Assembly (NCBI GenBank): GCA_030027265.1 | Contig: JASENG010000002.1 | Span: forward strand, 62,001 to 126,000 | From: Lysinibacillus fusiformis | GTDB lineage: Bacteria; Bacillota; Bacilli; Bacillales_A; Planococcaceae | DNA length: 64,000 nucleotides | Direction of reading: 5' to 3' | Shown here: positions 49,755 through 59,155 of the stretch, piece after piece | How the letters are laid out: each line of letters starts with the position of its first letter | How positions within the stretch are numbered: position 1 is the first letter of the stretch | The notes under the pieces: model-generated | The model's database searches: none | Seen by the model: the letters and a program-made list of their open reading frames with translations, nothing else | What the model was told of the DNA's origin: nothing | Program-made: the position numbers and the translations under genes

Positions 49755-50627
49755 TTACTTCACCCAGCCAAGAATCATTTCCCTTAGCAGTTTCGATGCT
49801 GTGTTCACTGTCATTTCAGAGTGGTCGTAGATTGGGGCTACTTCTACTAGGTCGAAGCCTACTACGTTTACACCGCTGTGAGCGATTGCGTGGATAGAAG
49901 CCAGCAATTCTTTTGAAGTGATTCCACCGCAGTCCACTGTGCCCGTTCCTGGTGCATGAGCAGGATCTAGAACATCGATATCGATTGTTACATATACATT
50001 GCGGCCAGCTAATGATGGCAACACTTCTTTTAACGGCTCTAACACTTCAAATGGCGAGATGTGCATGCCATTTTCTTTTGCCCATTCAAATTCCTCTTTT
50101 AAGCCTGAACGGATTCCAAATGAATAGACATTGTTCGGACCGATTTGATCGGCAATTTTACGGATCGGCGTTGCGTGAGAATATGGTTCCCCTTCGTAAT
50201 CTGTACGTAAATCTGTATGTGCATCGAAATGAATAACAGCTAAATCATTGTATTTTTCATAAACTGCTTCCATTACAGGCAGAGAAACTAAATGCTCTCC
50301 TCCCATACCGATAGGAACTTTGCCATCTGCTACAACTTTTCGAACAAACTCTTTGATTTCTTTTAATGACTTTTCCGGGTTACCAAATGGCAGTGGAATG
50401 TCCCCGGCATCAAAGAATTTCACATCATCCAATTCACGATCTAAGTATAAGCTATACTCCTCTAACCCAATTGAAACCTCGCGAATACGAGCCGGGCCGA
50501 AACGGGAACCTGGACGGTAGCTTACTGTCCAGTCCATCGGCATTCCATAAAGAACTGCTTGGGATTCCTCGTAATTAGGATGACTTTTAATAAATACATT
50601 TCCTGAATAAGTTTCATCAAATCTCAT
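49755..50627 (-). CDS. speB: Agmatinase
   Basis: It hydrolyses agmatine to putrescine and urea in polyamine synthesis. The 290-residue ureohydrolase binds two manganese ions through GMGGEHLVSLP, the HFDAHTDLRTDY segment and TIDIDVLDPAHAPGTGT. In B. subtilis speE lies immediately upstream; here no spermidine synthase gene is adjacent and the upstream neighbour is divergent pbpG. The last codons are duplicated twice downstream, see the adjacent repeat, so the present C terminus may have been replaced by an inserted allele. Confidence 0.96.
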   Translation of the reverse strand: MRFDETYSGNVFIKSHPNYEESQAVLYGMPMDWTVSYRPGSRFGPARIREVSIGLEEYSLYLDRELDDVKFFDAGDIPLPFGNPEKSLKEIKEFVRKVVADGKVPIGMGGEHLVSLPVMEAVYEKYNDLAVIHFDAHTDLRTDYEGEPYSHATPIRKIADQIGPNNVYSFGIRSGLKEEFEWAKENGMHISPFEVLEPLKEVLPSLAGRNVYVTIDIDVLDPAHAPGTGTVDCGGITSKELLASIHAIAHSGVNVVGFDLVEVAPIYDHSEMTVNTASKLLREMILGWVK

Positions 50628-51127
50628 TATATTTCACCTTCAAATATTTATTTTTAAACTAAAAACGATTACCTTGTTAAAACCCTGCTTGGAAGCAATT
50701 CTTTAACCAAAAGCAACCAATCTGTGTTTCACTGTATCATATTTTGTCAATTCTTTGCGCAACTCAAACTAAACTGGAACAAATTTTATCGCACCCCAAA
50801 AACCTCTTTACTATTTATCAGCACAATGAAAGAAATTCTTCCTTTTAAATGCATGAAAAATGCAACTACTAGGTCTTTTGGAACTTTTTTCGACTTTATT
50901 CGTATATGATAGTATGAATGGATTTTCAAACGACTATCCAACAATCTTGGTTCCAATCACTGTAAAAAGGAAATTTTTGCTTCTTAACCAAACTTTACAG
51001 CTACTTGAAAAAATTATAGATAATTTTAGACAAGTTGCAACAGTTTTTTTATGTATAAATTCGATTAAAGCGAACAATTCGAGTCTATACTACGGGTAGT
51101 ATAAAAAATGAATGGGGTGAAATGCGG
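50628..51127. other. Divergent intergenic region between speB and pbpG
   Basis: About 500 bp, AT-rich, containing both promoters. No further gene was found. A CTATACTA near 51084 resembles the -10 of forespore promoters (CATACTA) before pbpG, but no matching -35 was found at the correct spacing. Confidence 0.4.
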
Positions 51128-53185
51128 ATGAAAAGAGAAATTTATAGACGACAAAAAAAGCGAAAAAAATGGCTGAAGTATACAGCTTTTACTGCCATTG
51201 CTGCAATATTTGCTGTTGTAGTAGGTCTCATTGCTTTGCGTGTATATGCTCAAATTGCTGGTGCTCCTCCATTAACTGTACCAAAAGCATCCGTGTTTTT
51301 AGATAGTAATGGAAATCGAATAGGAGATTATTTTTCAGCCGAAAGACGTTATTGGGTGGAGCTGGATGAAATCTCGCCTTATTTAATAGATGCAACCGTT
51401 GCCGTTGAGGATAAAGATTACTATGAACATAATGGCTTTGACTATTCACGTATCGCTAGTGCACTTTTAAAAGATTTAAAAACTCAAAGTATGGCAGAGG
51501 GCGCGAGTACCATCAGCATGCAATTAGCTCGTAATCTGTATTTAACGCTGGATAAAACATGGACAAGGAAAATCCAAGAAGCCTTATACGCGTATCGATT
51601 GGAACTATTTTATGATAAGGAAGAAATTTTAGAGGGCTATTTAAATACCGTTAACTATGGACACGGCATGTACGGAATCGAAGCCGCAAGTCGCTATTAT
51701 TTCGGCAAATCGGCAAATGAGTTAACCTTAGCCGAATCTGCTTTATTGGCCGGCATTCCGAAAGGGCCGAGTATTTATTCACCTATTAACGATTATGATA
51801 AAGCAATGAATCGTCAAGCAGTCATTTTAGAGTTAATGGACAAGCAGAAATACATTTCAGCCGAGGAAAAAAATCGTGCCAATCAAGAAGATATTGTCTT
51901 AAAAAATGAACAATGGATAGCTGCAAAATCTAATGCTCCCTACTTCCTGGATGTCGCATGGCAAGAGGCTACCAAAATCTTGGAAAAAGAAAATTTAAAT
52001 ATTCGCGAAGGCGGCTGGTCGATTAAAACGACTCTCAATCAAGCACATCAACAAGCTGCCGATGAGGCGATCAACAAAAATATGCCGGACAGTGACTTGC
52101 AGGTTGGTTTTGTCAGTATGGATGTAGATACGGGACAGGTTACAGCTCTAGTTGGTGGACGCGATTATGAAGATAGTTCATTTAATCGTGTGACACAGGG
52201 TGTACGTCAACCGGGCTCTTCCATCAAGCCATTCTTGTATGCAGCCGCTTTAGAAAATGGATTCTCGCCCTTAACATTCCAGGATGTCGGTGAAACGATT
52301 TTCACCTATGATAATGGACGAGCAACCTACAAGCCTCAAAATGTAAATGGACAATTTGCAGATGGGCAAATGTCACTGGCCCAAGCGATTGCTATTTCGG
52401 ATAATATTTATGCCGTTAAAACATTAGAAAAAATAGGCTATGAACCTTATCGCGATGTATTGGATCGTTTCAATCTCAATTATTCCGAGGCAAACAACCC
52501 ATCTATTGCTCTGGGAACAACCGAGAATTCTCTATTTGATTTAACGAGTGCCTACAATACGATCGCTAATAGCGGGAAAGAAACAAAGCCAACAACCATC
52601 CTTGAAATTAAAAATGCGGATGGCGAAGTCGTTTACGAATATAAAAAGCCTAAGAGCGAACAAGTTATCTCTAAAGAAAATGCCTTTTTATTAACGGATA
52701 TGATGACAGGTATTTTTGACCCTGTATTCAGTGATTATTCACCTGCTACCGGCGTTTCTTTACGGCCACGCATGACACACACATATGCTGCCAAATCAGG
52801 GACAACCGTAAGCGATCAATGGTTATTAGGCTTTACACCAAGTGTTACTGCAGGTGTTTGGAATGGATACGACCAAGGTAAGACCCTTTCTGTACAGCAA
52901 GATATGGCCGCTTCGAAACAAGTGTGGATCGATTTTATGGAAGCAATCAATAAAGGAAAGAAAAATGAATCCTTCAAACCGCCAAAAGGTGTTGAAAGCG
53001 TTCTGATTGATATCGAAACAGGAAAATTGGCAACAGAAGCCTGCCCTAAACAGAGAATGGTGTATGTAAAAAAAGAGGATATTCCAACAGAGAAATGTTC
53101 TTCGGTCGAATTCTTTGATAAAGATTCATGGAATGACTTCTTGGATTTGTTCCCATTTGAAGCATTTAAAGGATTCTTTAACTAA
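51128..53185 (+). CDS. pbpG: Penicillin-binding protein, class A (PbpG / PBP2d-like)
   Basis: A bifunctional peptidoglycan polymerase of 685 residues. A basic cytoplasmic tail and one membrane helix (about 16-38) are followed by the GT51 glycosyltransferase (about 60-240) with EDKDYYEHNGFD and GASTISMQLARN. The transpeptidase (about 300-620) has SxxK in QPGSSIKPFLY, SxN in ISDNIYAVK and KSGT in AAKSGTTVSDQW. I prefer the second ATG, eight bases after GGGGTG. Location next to ywhD matches B. subtilis pbpG, which acts in spore envelope synthesis. Confidence 0.93.
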   Translation: MKREIYRRQKKRKKWLKYTAFTAIAAIFAVVVGLIALRVYAQIAGAPPLTVPKASVFLDSNGNRIGDYFSAERRYWVELDEISPYLIDATVAVEDKDYYEHNGFDYSRIASALLKDLKTQSMAEGASTISMQLARNLYLTLDKTWTRKIQEALYAYRLELFYDKEEILEGYLNTVNYGHGMYGIEAASRYYFGKSANELTLAESALLAGIPKGPSIYSPINDYDKAMNRQAVILELMDKQKYISAEEKNRANQEDIVLKNEQWIAAKSNAPYFLDVAWQEATKILEKENLNIREGGWSIKTTLNQAHQQAADEAINKNMPDSDLQVGFVSMDVDTGQVTALVGGRDYEDSSFNRVTQGVRQPGSSIKPFLYAAALENGFSPLTFQDVGETIFTYDNGRATYKPQNVNGQFADGQMSLAQAIAISDNIYAVKTLEKIGYEPYRDVLDRFNLNYSEANNPSIALGTTENSLFDLTSAYNTIANSGKETKPTTILEIKNADGEVVYEYKKPKSEQVISKENAFLLTDMMTGIFDPVFSDYSPATGVSLRPRMTHTYAAKSGTTVSDQWLLGFTPSVTAGVWNGYDQGKTLSVQQDMAASKQVWIDFMEAINKGKKNESFKPPKGVESVLIDIETGKLATEACPKQRMVYVKKEDIPTEKCSSVEFFDKDSWNDFLDLFPFEAFKGFFN

Positions 53186-53196
53186 TATCAATACAA

Positions 53197-53248
53197 AAAA
53201 GCTCATTCTTGTTCGAAAATTATTTTCGCTTCCAAGAATGAGCTTTTA
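53197..53248 (+). terminator. pbpG terminator
   Basis: AAAAGCTCATTCTTG pairs perfectly with CAAGAATGAGCTTTT across a 21-base loop that holds a further small stem, and runs into TATC. Confidence 0.82.
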
Positions 53249-53326
53249 TCTATTTAGCAATAATTGGTATATTAGTATAAAAAATTTGATTCTCTACCCA
53301 AGCAGAAGTCGATTTTTTTGGCAAAC

Positions 53327-53398
53327 GAAAGTATGAGATTCATGGGGCATCTGGCTTGGGAAGTTTCAAATGCCGCATAAGTCTCAAACATTTCGTTA
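53327..53398. other. Long imperfect hairpin in the pbpG-ywhD interval
   Basis: A stem of about 25 positions starts with CGAAA and closes with TTTCG, with inner paired blocks GAGA/TCTC and GGGGCAT/ATGCCGC around a 19-base loop. There is no T-run on either side. The rest of this roughly 335-bp interval shows no gene. It may be a structured RNA or a short inserted repeat. Confidence 0.45.
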
Positions 53399-53583
53399 AG
53401 CCAAGTGTCCTAGCTTACTATTTAAGCTATTTTCAGTGTACTTTTTTTCAAACGTACTTTCAACAATGGATTAAATCCAATATTAAATTGTCACATTTTG
53501 TACAAATTTGCGATATTTATTTCACGATAAACTATTGACTAAAAATTATTCCCGAAACACATTGGTAGTTTAGGAAATAATTT

Positions 53584-54108
53584 TTATTCTTTATTTACCG
53601 TTAAATCATTTCGAAGCTGTTCATCACTTCTTTCCCACATTTCTATATTGTGAGATTTTAAAAAATCTGCCAGCACTTCTTTCGAGACATCATCCATATG
53701 ATCAACGATAATTTTACGCTTCATGGATTTGTCCATTTTGTTGACGTGGTCAGCCAAAATTTTGTATCCGCGGCGCTTTTCTTTGTTGACTACCATTTCA
53801 CAGGCAGTTACCCCTGCAAAATATGGCCCTTCTTCCTTAAAATCAATCGTTACCCATACAAGCCAATATGGTTTTCCGCCTTCAGAATCCTCGCGATTTG
53901 TTGTGAATTTAACGCGGCGCTCAACTTCACTTTTCGCATGCATCGCCCCGATATCGATAAATGCTGTTCTTTCTTGTATATCAACGAAAACCGGCGATAC
54001 ATTTTCAAGCGATAAGGAACCGATCCCAAAGCCTTTGTGGCCATCTGTAGGGTCATTTTTTAGAATGGTAAAACCCATCTTTTGTTTTGGTTTTTCTTCA
54101 TTTGCCAT
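53584..54108 (-). CDS. ywhD: YwhD family protein
   Basis: A 174-residue conserved Bacillales protein without assigned function. It has no membrane segments. The conserved core runs from FTILKNDPTDGHKGFGIGSLSLENVSPVF, cited by position (about 13-41), to the FAGVTACEMVVNKEKRRGYKILADHVN region. The ATG is preceded by GGAGGGATTTACAAT. It lies divergently from ywhB and convergent with pbpG, as in relatives. Confidence 0.88.
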   Translation of the reverse strand: MANEEKPKQKMGFTILKNDPTDGHKGFGIGSLSLENVSPVFVDIQERTAFIDIGAMHAKSEVERRVKFTTNREDSEGGKPYWLVWVTIDFKEEGPYFAGVTACEMVVNKEKRRGYKILADHVNKMDKSMKRKIIVDHMDDVSKEVLADFLKSHNIEMWERSDEQLRNDLTVNKE

Positions 54109-54179
54109 ATTGTAAATCCCTCCATCTAAGCCTATTATAAAGAATATACACTAATTTTATCCACTTGGGAGGACGTAAA

Positions 54180-54365
54180 ATGCCAATCGTAACAGTAAAA
54201 ATGTTAGAAGGTCGTACAGACGAACAGAAAAAAGCTTTAGTTGAAAAGGTAACTGCTGCAGTTGTAGAAACAGTTAACGCACCACCAGAAGCTGTAACCA
54301 TCGTTATTGAAGAAATGGCTAAAAACCATTATGCAAACGCCGGCGTACGTGCTTCCGATAAATAA
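54180..54365 (+). CDS. ywhB: 4-oxalocrotonate tautomerase family enzyme
   Basis: A 61-residue tautomerase subunit. After removal of methionine the catalytic base is Pro1 (MPIVTVKMLEGRTDEQK). The arginine expected for substrate binding lies in LEGRTDEQ (Arg11). The start has GGGAGGACGT upstream; a frame with five extra codons would bury Pro1 and can be excluded. B. subtilis YwhB has 2-hydroxymuconate tautomerase activity; the physiological substrate is not known. Confidence 0.93.
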   Translation: MPIVTVKMLEGRTDEQKKALVEKVTAAVVETVNAPPEAVTIVIEEMAKNHYANAGVRASDK

Positions 54366-54377
54366 AATTGTCCAAAG

Positions 54378-54428
54378 ATCTAAACATTTTGTTCACGGAT
54401 GTGAGCATCGTGTTTAGATTCTTTTTTT
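54378..54428 (+). terminator. ywhB terminator
   Basis: ATCTAAACA pairs with TGTTTAGAT across a 24-base loop and runs into TCTTTTTTT on the plus strand. Confidence 0.8.
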
Positions 54429-54462
54429 ATGTCTTCAAATTGCTTTTTCTACTTCAAGCTTC

Positions 54463-55707
54463 CTATATTCCAATCTCTTTTGGGTAGTACACTTTATAAT
54501 CAGTTTTGATCTTTGTAGCAATTGTTGCAACAATGTGGGATTGGTCGGAAAGCTCCCTGATCTCCCCTGTCGGCATTTCCAGATAAATCGGGCTTTTCGA
54601 TGAGATGCCGGGACGATACATATCATAAGGCAAATCAGACGTAGAATCGGGTTTAATATAATATTCCGGATCCAAACCAATCGATTTCACTTGCTCGATC
54701 AGCCAAGCATAACGCTCCGGCTCCTCCTCCGGATTGAGATCGATATGCTCGAATAAATCTCGGTTGACGAAACGTCTGCATAAATCACTAAGAATTTCAT
54801 CATTCTCCTCCATCCAGAATTGGAAATAGGTCAGCATAATACTTTCATCCAAATCTAAATATTGTTTTAATGAATTATTATTTTCGAAAAATGGTTTAAA
54901 ATGGACAGGTTCAAATTTAAATGAATACCCTTCCTCACTTAAACGCTTTGCCCGTTTTAATATATTATTCAAGATACTTTCCGCACTGCGCGATACAGGA
55001 TGGAAATAGATCTGCAAATACATTTGATAGCGGGACATAATATAATCTTCTACTGCATGCATCCCACTTGATTTAATGACAATAATATCCTTGCGCGGGC
55101 GCATAACGCGTAAAATACGCTCCATATCAAAGTGGCCGTAGCTAACACCTGTATAGTAAGCGTCACGCTGGAGATAATCCATGCGATCTGCATCAATTTG
55201 ACTTGAAATTAAGCTGACCACCTGCTGATTTGTGTAATTTTTATCGATTACCTGTGCGATTCTTTCAGGGAAATCCTTTGATACTCTTGATAGTACCTCG
55301 TGAATCTCCGTATCTCCTAATAGCACCATTCTTGTATATTCTTCATGATTTGTGCCAAACACATTTTCAAAGGCATGTGAGAAAGGGCCATGCCCAACAT
55401 CATGCAATAGTGCGGCACATAAAGCTAACAGCCGTTCGTTTTGATCCCATTCAGGTCGACCCTGGAATATATCGTCCACTATGCGTCGAACAATTTCATA
55501 GACACCTAGCGAATGATTAAATCGACTATGCTCCGCCCCATGAAACACCAGAAAAGTAGTTCCTAATTGTCGAATTCTCCGTAATCTCTGGAACTCTTTC
55601 GTAGCGATTAAATCCCAAATCACTTGATCTCGCACATGCACATAGCCATGTACCGGATCCTTAAACACTTTCTCTTCAACTAACTTAGCACTCGCATAAT
55701 CTTCCAC
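54463..55707 (-). CDS. ywfO: HD-domain phosphohydrolase YwfO
   Basis: A 414-residue HD-superfamily protein related to SAMHD1-like dNTPases. The metal site is built from HSRFNHSLGVYE near residue 60 and CAALLHDVGHGPFSHAFE near 95, plus the downstream aspartate in SSQIDADRMDYLQRDAYYTG. The start is GTG, eight bases after GAGGT. Members of this family hydrolyse deoxynucleoside or guanosine polyphosphates; which applies here is unknown. Confidence 0.9.
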   Translation of the reverse strand: MEDYASAKLVEEKVFKDPVHGYVHVRDQVIWDLIATKEFQRLRRIRQLGTTFLVFHGAEHSRFNHSLGVYEIVRRIVDDIFQGRPEWDQNERLLALCAALLHDVGHGPFSHAFENVFGTNHEEYTRMVLLGDTEIHEVLSRVSKDFPERIAQVIDKNYTNQQVVSLISSQIDADRMDYLQRDAYYTGVSYGHFDMERILRVMRPRKDIIVIKSSGMHAVEDYIMSRYQMYLQIYFHPVSRSAESILNNILKRAKRLSEEGYSFKFEPVHFKPFFENNNSLKQYLDLDESIMLTYFQFWMEENDEILSDLCRRFVNRDLFEHIDLNPEEEPERYAWLIEQVKSIGLDPEYYIKPDSTSDLPYDMYRPGISSKSPIYLEMPTGEIRELSDQSHIVATIATKIKTDYKVYYPKEIGI

Positions 55708-56006
55708 AAGTCCGCACCTCGCTCTCTGGTTCCTTACCTCTTATTATATGGGAGTTTTCACCGAATTACATCAAACTCCTTCTAAAATACTAGTAAAATA
55801 AAGAAAGTTTATTTATAAACTACTTTTATGGGTAAAATTTTGATAATGAAACGGTCTATGAAACAAATCTTTTACATAAAAGTTCTATCGATACTCGTTT
55901 CATTCTCCTTAATTAAACTGTTCAAACATTTTGAGCCTCCCAAACGTCGAGTAGATTGCATAAAAGGTGAACAATCTACCCAAAACCTCCACTTATTCAT
56001 AACATA
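55708..56006. other. Divergent gene-free region upstream of ywfO
   Basis: About 300 bp. A plus-strand frame beginning near 55828 lacks a ribosome binding site and resembles no known protein. No other structure was seen. Confidence 0.4.
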
Positions 56007-56042
56007 CAAAAAAGCTATCCCCGACTTTAGAAGATAGCTTTT
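56007..56042. terminator. Terminator of the DUF1450 gene
   Basis: AAAAGCTATC pairs with GATAGCTTTT across a 13-base loop. On the minus strand it continues TTTTTTG, eleven bases after the DUF1450 stop. Confidence 0.8.
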
Positions 56043-56052
56043 AACAGGTTAT

Positions 56053-56277
56053 TTACTTTTTTAGTTTTGCTATTACTTTTTCCAATAACTCTTCTTCGGT
56101 TAATGCATTTACTGGTCGACCATTTACGAAGGTAAATGTTTTTTTGCGTCCTGGACCACAGTATGAATGACAGCCAATTTCAATCGTTGCTTCTGGATCT
56201 AATTCTTTTAATTTAGGAATTAACGTTTTTAAATTAACGGCCTGACATTCATCGCAAACTTTAAATTCGTTTGCCAT
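56053..56277 (-). CDS. DUF1450 protein (YuzB-like)
   Basis: A 74-residue cysteine-containing protein. CDEC near residue 8 and [13 protein letters not shown] near residue 36 give four cysteines that could bind a metal or Fe-S cluster. The start chosen gives [18 protein letters not shown] lies about 13 bases upstream, a rather long spacing, and a longer frame to 56337 exists. Function is not known. It is transcribed away from rsfA. Confidence 0.82.
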   Translation of the reverse strand: MANEFKVCDECQAVNLKTLIPKLKELDPEATIEIGCHSYCGPGRKKTFTFVNGRPVNALTEEELLEKVIAKLKK

Positions 56278-56510
56278 TTTGCCAACAACCCTTTCTATTG
56301 ATAATGTCGTTAAATTTATTTCAACTGCTATTGTCATATACTTTTTAATCTAACAGATATTTTAGCCTATGCAAACCGTCCTCTTCAAGTAAAAATAAAA
56401 TTTATCGGTCAAAGGTCTGATACGAATTTAATTTCTATAAAAATCTTTTTTTCCTTCCCCCACTTGAAAGAATAAAAAAAGACGAATTTAATATAAAGAT
56501 TGAAAATATT

Positions 56511-56541
56511 TGAATAAAATTGGAACTTCTTGGACATTCTA
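56511..56541 (+). promoter_or_regulatory. Sigma-G/sigma-F type promoter of rsfA
   Basis: TGAATA, an 18-base spacer and CATTCTA match the forespore sigma-G consensus TGAATA-N18-CATACTA with one mismatch. rsfA of B. subtilis is a forespore gene transcribed by sigma-F and sigma-G, so location and sequence agree. The start codon lies 45 bases downstream. Confidence 0.7.
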
Positions 56542-56585
56542 AGTTTGAGCAAACAAAACTATGAATTTTACAGGAGGTTAAAAAA

Positions 56586-57254
56586 ATGGTCAAAGTAAGA
56601 CAAGATGCTTGGTTAAAAGAAAACGATGAATTATTAGCTGAAGCAGTCATTCGTCACGTCAAAGAAGGAAGTACTCAGTTAAATGCCTTTGAGGAAGCAG
56701 GTGATGCGTTAAATCGAACAGCTGCTGCTTGCGGTTTTAGATGGAATGCTGTTGTACGCCGTTTATATGAAAAGGAATTGGCTGAAGCCAAAAAAGAAAG
56801 AAAAGAAAGAATGAGAGTACTAGGCATGAATGGTAGACGCCGCCCTCAAGGTGTTTATTTACTCCCTAACTCTACTTCTCAAACAACAGAAGAAACGAAA
56901 TCACTTTCCTTATCAGCTCTTAATCTAGATATTGTGATTGCCTATTTACTTCGTTTACAACATCAGGGCGGCAATGATATGGAAGCAACAAAATGGCGTC
57001 ACATTGCCAATACATCTACAGAAAAAATCAAAGAATTGGAACTTCAGCTAAAACGACTAGAACAAGAGAATAAAGAAATTCGCGAAGATTACGAGCAATT
57101 TGTTCAAATTATGAATCGTGCGCGTAGATTAGTAACACTAGATGAGGAAGACAACCGCGTAGCTCCAGTATTTAAAATGGAGAAAAACGGGAATCTTGTA
57201 GCAAACTATTCAACTGGTGCTAGCGAAAAAGAAAACGTGGATGTGCCGCATTAA
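56586..57254 (+). CDS. rsfA: Prespore-specific transcription regulator RsfA
   Basis: A 222-residue regulator that modulates sigma-F dependent transcription in the forespore. The N-terminal Myb/SANT-like DNA-binding domain (about 4-60) reads [20 protein letters not shown] and [20 protein letters not shown] basic stretch and then a coiled coil (about 145-185) follow. AGGAGG lies eight bases before the ATG. A terminator overlaps the stop codon. Confidence 0.95.
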   Translation: MVKVRQDAWLKENDELLAEAVIRHVKEGSTQLNAFEEAGDALNRTAAACGFRWNAVVRRLYEKELAEAKKERKERMRVLGMNGRRRPQGVYLLPNSTSQTTEETKSLSLSALNLDIVIAYLLRLQHQGGNDMEATKWRHIANTSTEKIKELELQLKRLEQENKEIREDYEQFVQIMNRARRLVTLDEEDNRVAPVFKMEKNGNLVANYSTGASEKENVDVPH

Positions 57255-57272
57255 AGCGCATTCACGTTTTTC
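57235..57272 (+). terminator. rsfA terminator
   Basis: AACGTGGATGTGC pairs with GCGCATTCACGTT (one internal mismatch) and runs into TTTTT. The left arm lies within the last codons of rsfA. Confidence 0.82.
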
Positions 57273-57276
57273 CCCA

Positions 57277-58110
57277 TTATTTCCTATTTAGCATTTTTTC
57301 ATTACGTTCCAGCACGCGCTGTAAATAGAAAGTATAAATTTCTAATTCTTCTTCAGTTAATGGTTGAACCATAGTTTGATTACTTAATTGGTTTAACACA
57401 GCTTGCAATCTAAAAACAGTATCTTGAACGGTAAGCGGTTTATTCAATAATTCACTTAGACTTGCCATTACTTCCGGCTGAATTTTAGGAAAGACAAATT
57501 TCGTTTCTTCTTCTTTTAAGCTTATGTTATAAAAATCTTTCACTAGTTTCGCTCGTTCACTGCCGCTGTCTTCAATACATAAATAGATTTGAACAGCAAT
57601 TCCTTGTCTTAGGCGCCGCTGCGAAATACCTGCAAACTTCCTGCCGCCAATACTTAAATCATATGTTCCAGGGCAATAGGAACCGACAATTTCATAAGCT
57701 TCTATTTTATCAGCTGCTTCAGGAAATAACAGCTTAATAAGATCTACCATTACATCGTAGCCTTCATTTATATTAATGGCACCTTGCTGTTCTGATAAAA
57801 CAATCGATATATTTAAAACACCGCTATCTAAAACCACTGCCAATCCGCCAGAATTCCGAACAATTGCTTGATAGTCTTTTGAATTTAATAGTTGAATTCC
57901 TTCTTGAACAAATGGTAATCGGTGATCCTGAATGCCCAGCACCACTGTATGGTCATGAACCCACGTTCGAACAGTTGGGCTTGTTTGTAATTGCCCGACC
58001 AATTGGCAAAGTGTATCATCCATTGCAAAGGATTCAAGTGGAGACCGTGATTTCATCGTAATGGACTGGTCGATAAATCGCCATGTCTCTTGTTGTAATA
58101 AAGGATGCAT
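57277..58110 (-). CDS. lipL: Octanoyl-[GcvH]:protein N-octanoyltransferase
   Basis: An amidotransferase of 277 residues that moves the octanoyl group from GcvH to E2 subunits of 2-oxoacid dehydrogenases in the Bacillus lipoate pathway. The LplA/LipB fold has IVRNSGGLAVVLDSGVLNIS near residue 83. The active-site cysteine Cys146 is in GSYCPGTYDLSIGGRKFAG, and the lysine of the same segment (Lys158) is retained. It corresponds to B. subtilis YwfL and is convergent with rsfA. Confidence 0.94.
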   Translation of the reverse strand: MHPLLQQETWRFIDQSITMKSRSPLESFAMDDTLCQLVGQLQTSPTVRTWVHDHTVVLGIQDHRLPFVQEGIQLLNSKDYQAIVRNSGGLAVVLDSGVLNISIVLSEQQGAININEGYDVMVDLIKLLFPEAADKIEAYEIVGSYCPGTYDLSIGGRKFAGISQRRLRQGIAVQIYLCIEDSGSERAKLVKDFYNISLKEEETKFVFPKIQPEVMASLSELLNKPLTVQDTVFRLQAVLNQLSNQTMVQPLTEEELEIYTFYLQRVLERNEKMLNRK

Positions 58111-58348
58111 TGTTGTTACTCCTTCTTTTTCCTAATCAATATGTATATAGACTTAGCATACATGAAATTCCTTTATTCCATCAAATTTGTTAGGTCAATT
58201 TCGTTATTTTTTCCCTCATTAAATGCATTGGAAGCTGAATCAAGTCATTTATAAATGGAATACTTATACGGGATTGAAATTACCACACTCTTGTCAAATT
58301 AGTGAATTCCGACAAATTGTGCCCTTTCTTACAAGGAATTATTTTGAT

Positions 58349-58379
58349 TTTATGCTAAGATACTTGTGAATGATTATCA
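58349..58379 (+). promoter_or_regulatory. hemQ promoter with Fur-like box
   Basis: TATGCT is a possible -10 with TTACAA 16 bases upstream. Directly after it TGTGAATGATTATCA (58365-58379) matches the 7-1-7 Fur/PerR consensus TGATAATNATTATCA at 12 of 14 defined positions. PerR control of haem genes is known in Bacillus; which regulator might bind is not resolved. Confidence 0.4.
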
Positions 58380-58397
58380 ATTAAGGAGTGTTATCAA

Positions 58398-59150
58398 ATG
58401 AATGAAGCAGCAATTACATTAGATGGCTGGTATTGTTTACATGATTTCAGAGCGATTGACTGGACATCTTGGAAATTAGTTTCTCAAGAAGAACGTACAA
58501 ATGCAGTCAATGAGTTCGTACAATATTTAGAAAAACTAAACGAAGCACATGTTGCAAAAACGGGTTCTCATGCCTTTTATTCAATCATTGGGCAAAAAGC
58601 TGATTTTATGCTAATGATCCTTCGTGAAACGCCGGAAGAACTACAAGAATTAGAAGCTGAATTCAATAAATTAGCGATTGCTGATTTCACTGTTCCTACT
58701 TATTCTTATGTTTCTGTTGTTGAGCTTTCTAACTATTTAGCACAAGGTTCAAACGAAGATCCTTACCAAAATCCACATGTTCGTGCCAGATTATATCCTG
58801 AATTACCTCGCACAAAATACGTTTGCTTCTATCCAATGGACAAACGTCGTGAAGGCAACGATAACTGGTACATGCTTGATATGGAACAACGTCGCGAGTT
58901 AATGCGTTCACACGGATTAATCGGCCGCAGCTATGCTGGTAAAGTGAAACAAATCATTACGGGTTCAGTTGGATTGGACGATCATGAGTGGGGCGTAACT
59001 TTATTCTCTGAAGATATGCTTCAATTCAAAAAAATCGTCTACGAAATGCGTTTCGACGAAGTTTCCGCTCGCTACGGCGAATTCGGTGAGTTCCTAGTAG
59101 GAAACTTATTGGACGAAGATAAATTGACGACTTTCTTAACAGTTAAGTAA
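58398..59150 (+). CDS. hemQ: Coproheme decarboxylase HemQ
   Basis: The last enzyme of the coproporphyrin-dependent haem pathway of Gram-positive bacteria, converting coproheme III to haem b with peroxide. The 250-residue chlorite-dismutase fold carries the catalytic Tyr145 in [12 protein letters not shown] and the proximal histidine His172 in [13 protein letters not shown]. Start ATG follows AAGGAGTG. It corresponds to B. subtilis ywfI. A Fur-like sequence overlaps its promoter region. Confidence 0.96.
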   Translation: MNEAAITLDGWYCLHDFRAIDWTSWKLVSQEERTNAVNEFVQYLEKLNEAHVAKTGSHAFYSIIGQKADFMLMILRETPEELQELEAEFNKLAIADFTVPTYSYVSVVELSNYLAQGSNEDPYQNPHVRARLYPELPRTKYVCFYPMDKRREGNDNWYMLDMEQRRELMRSHGLIGRSYAGKVKQIITGSVGLDDHEWGVTLFSEDMLQFKKIVYEMRFDEVSARYGEFGEFLVGNLLDEDKLTTFLTVK

Positions 59151-59155
59151 TAAAG

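Noticed and set aside
55828-56037. 69-codon plus-strand frame upstream of ywfO
   Set aside because: No ribosome binding site, runs into the DUF1450 terminator and resembles nothing known.
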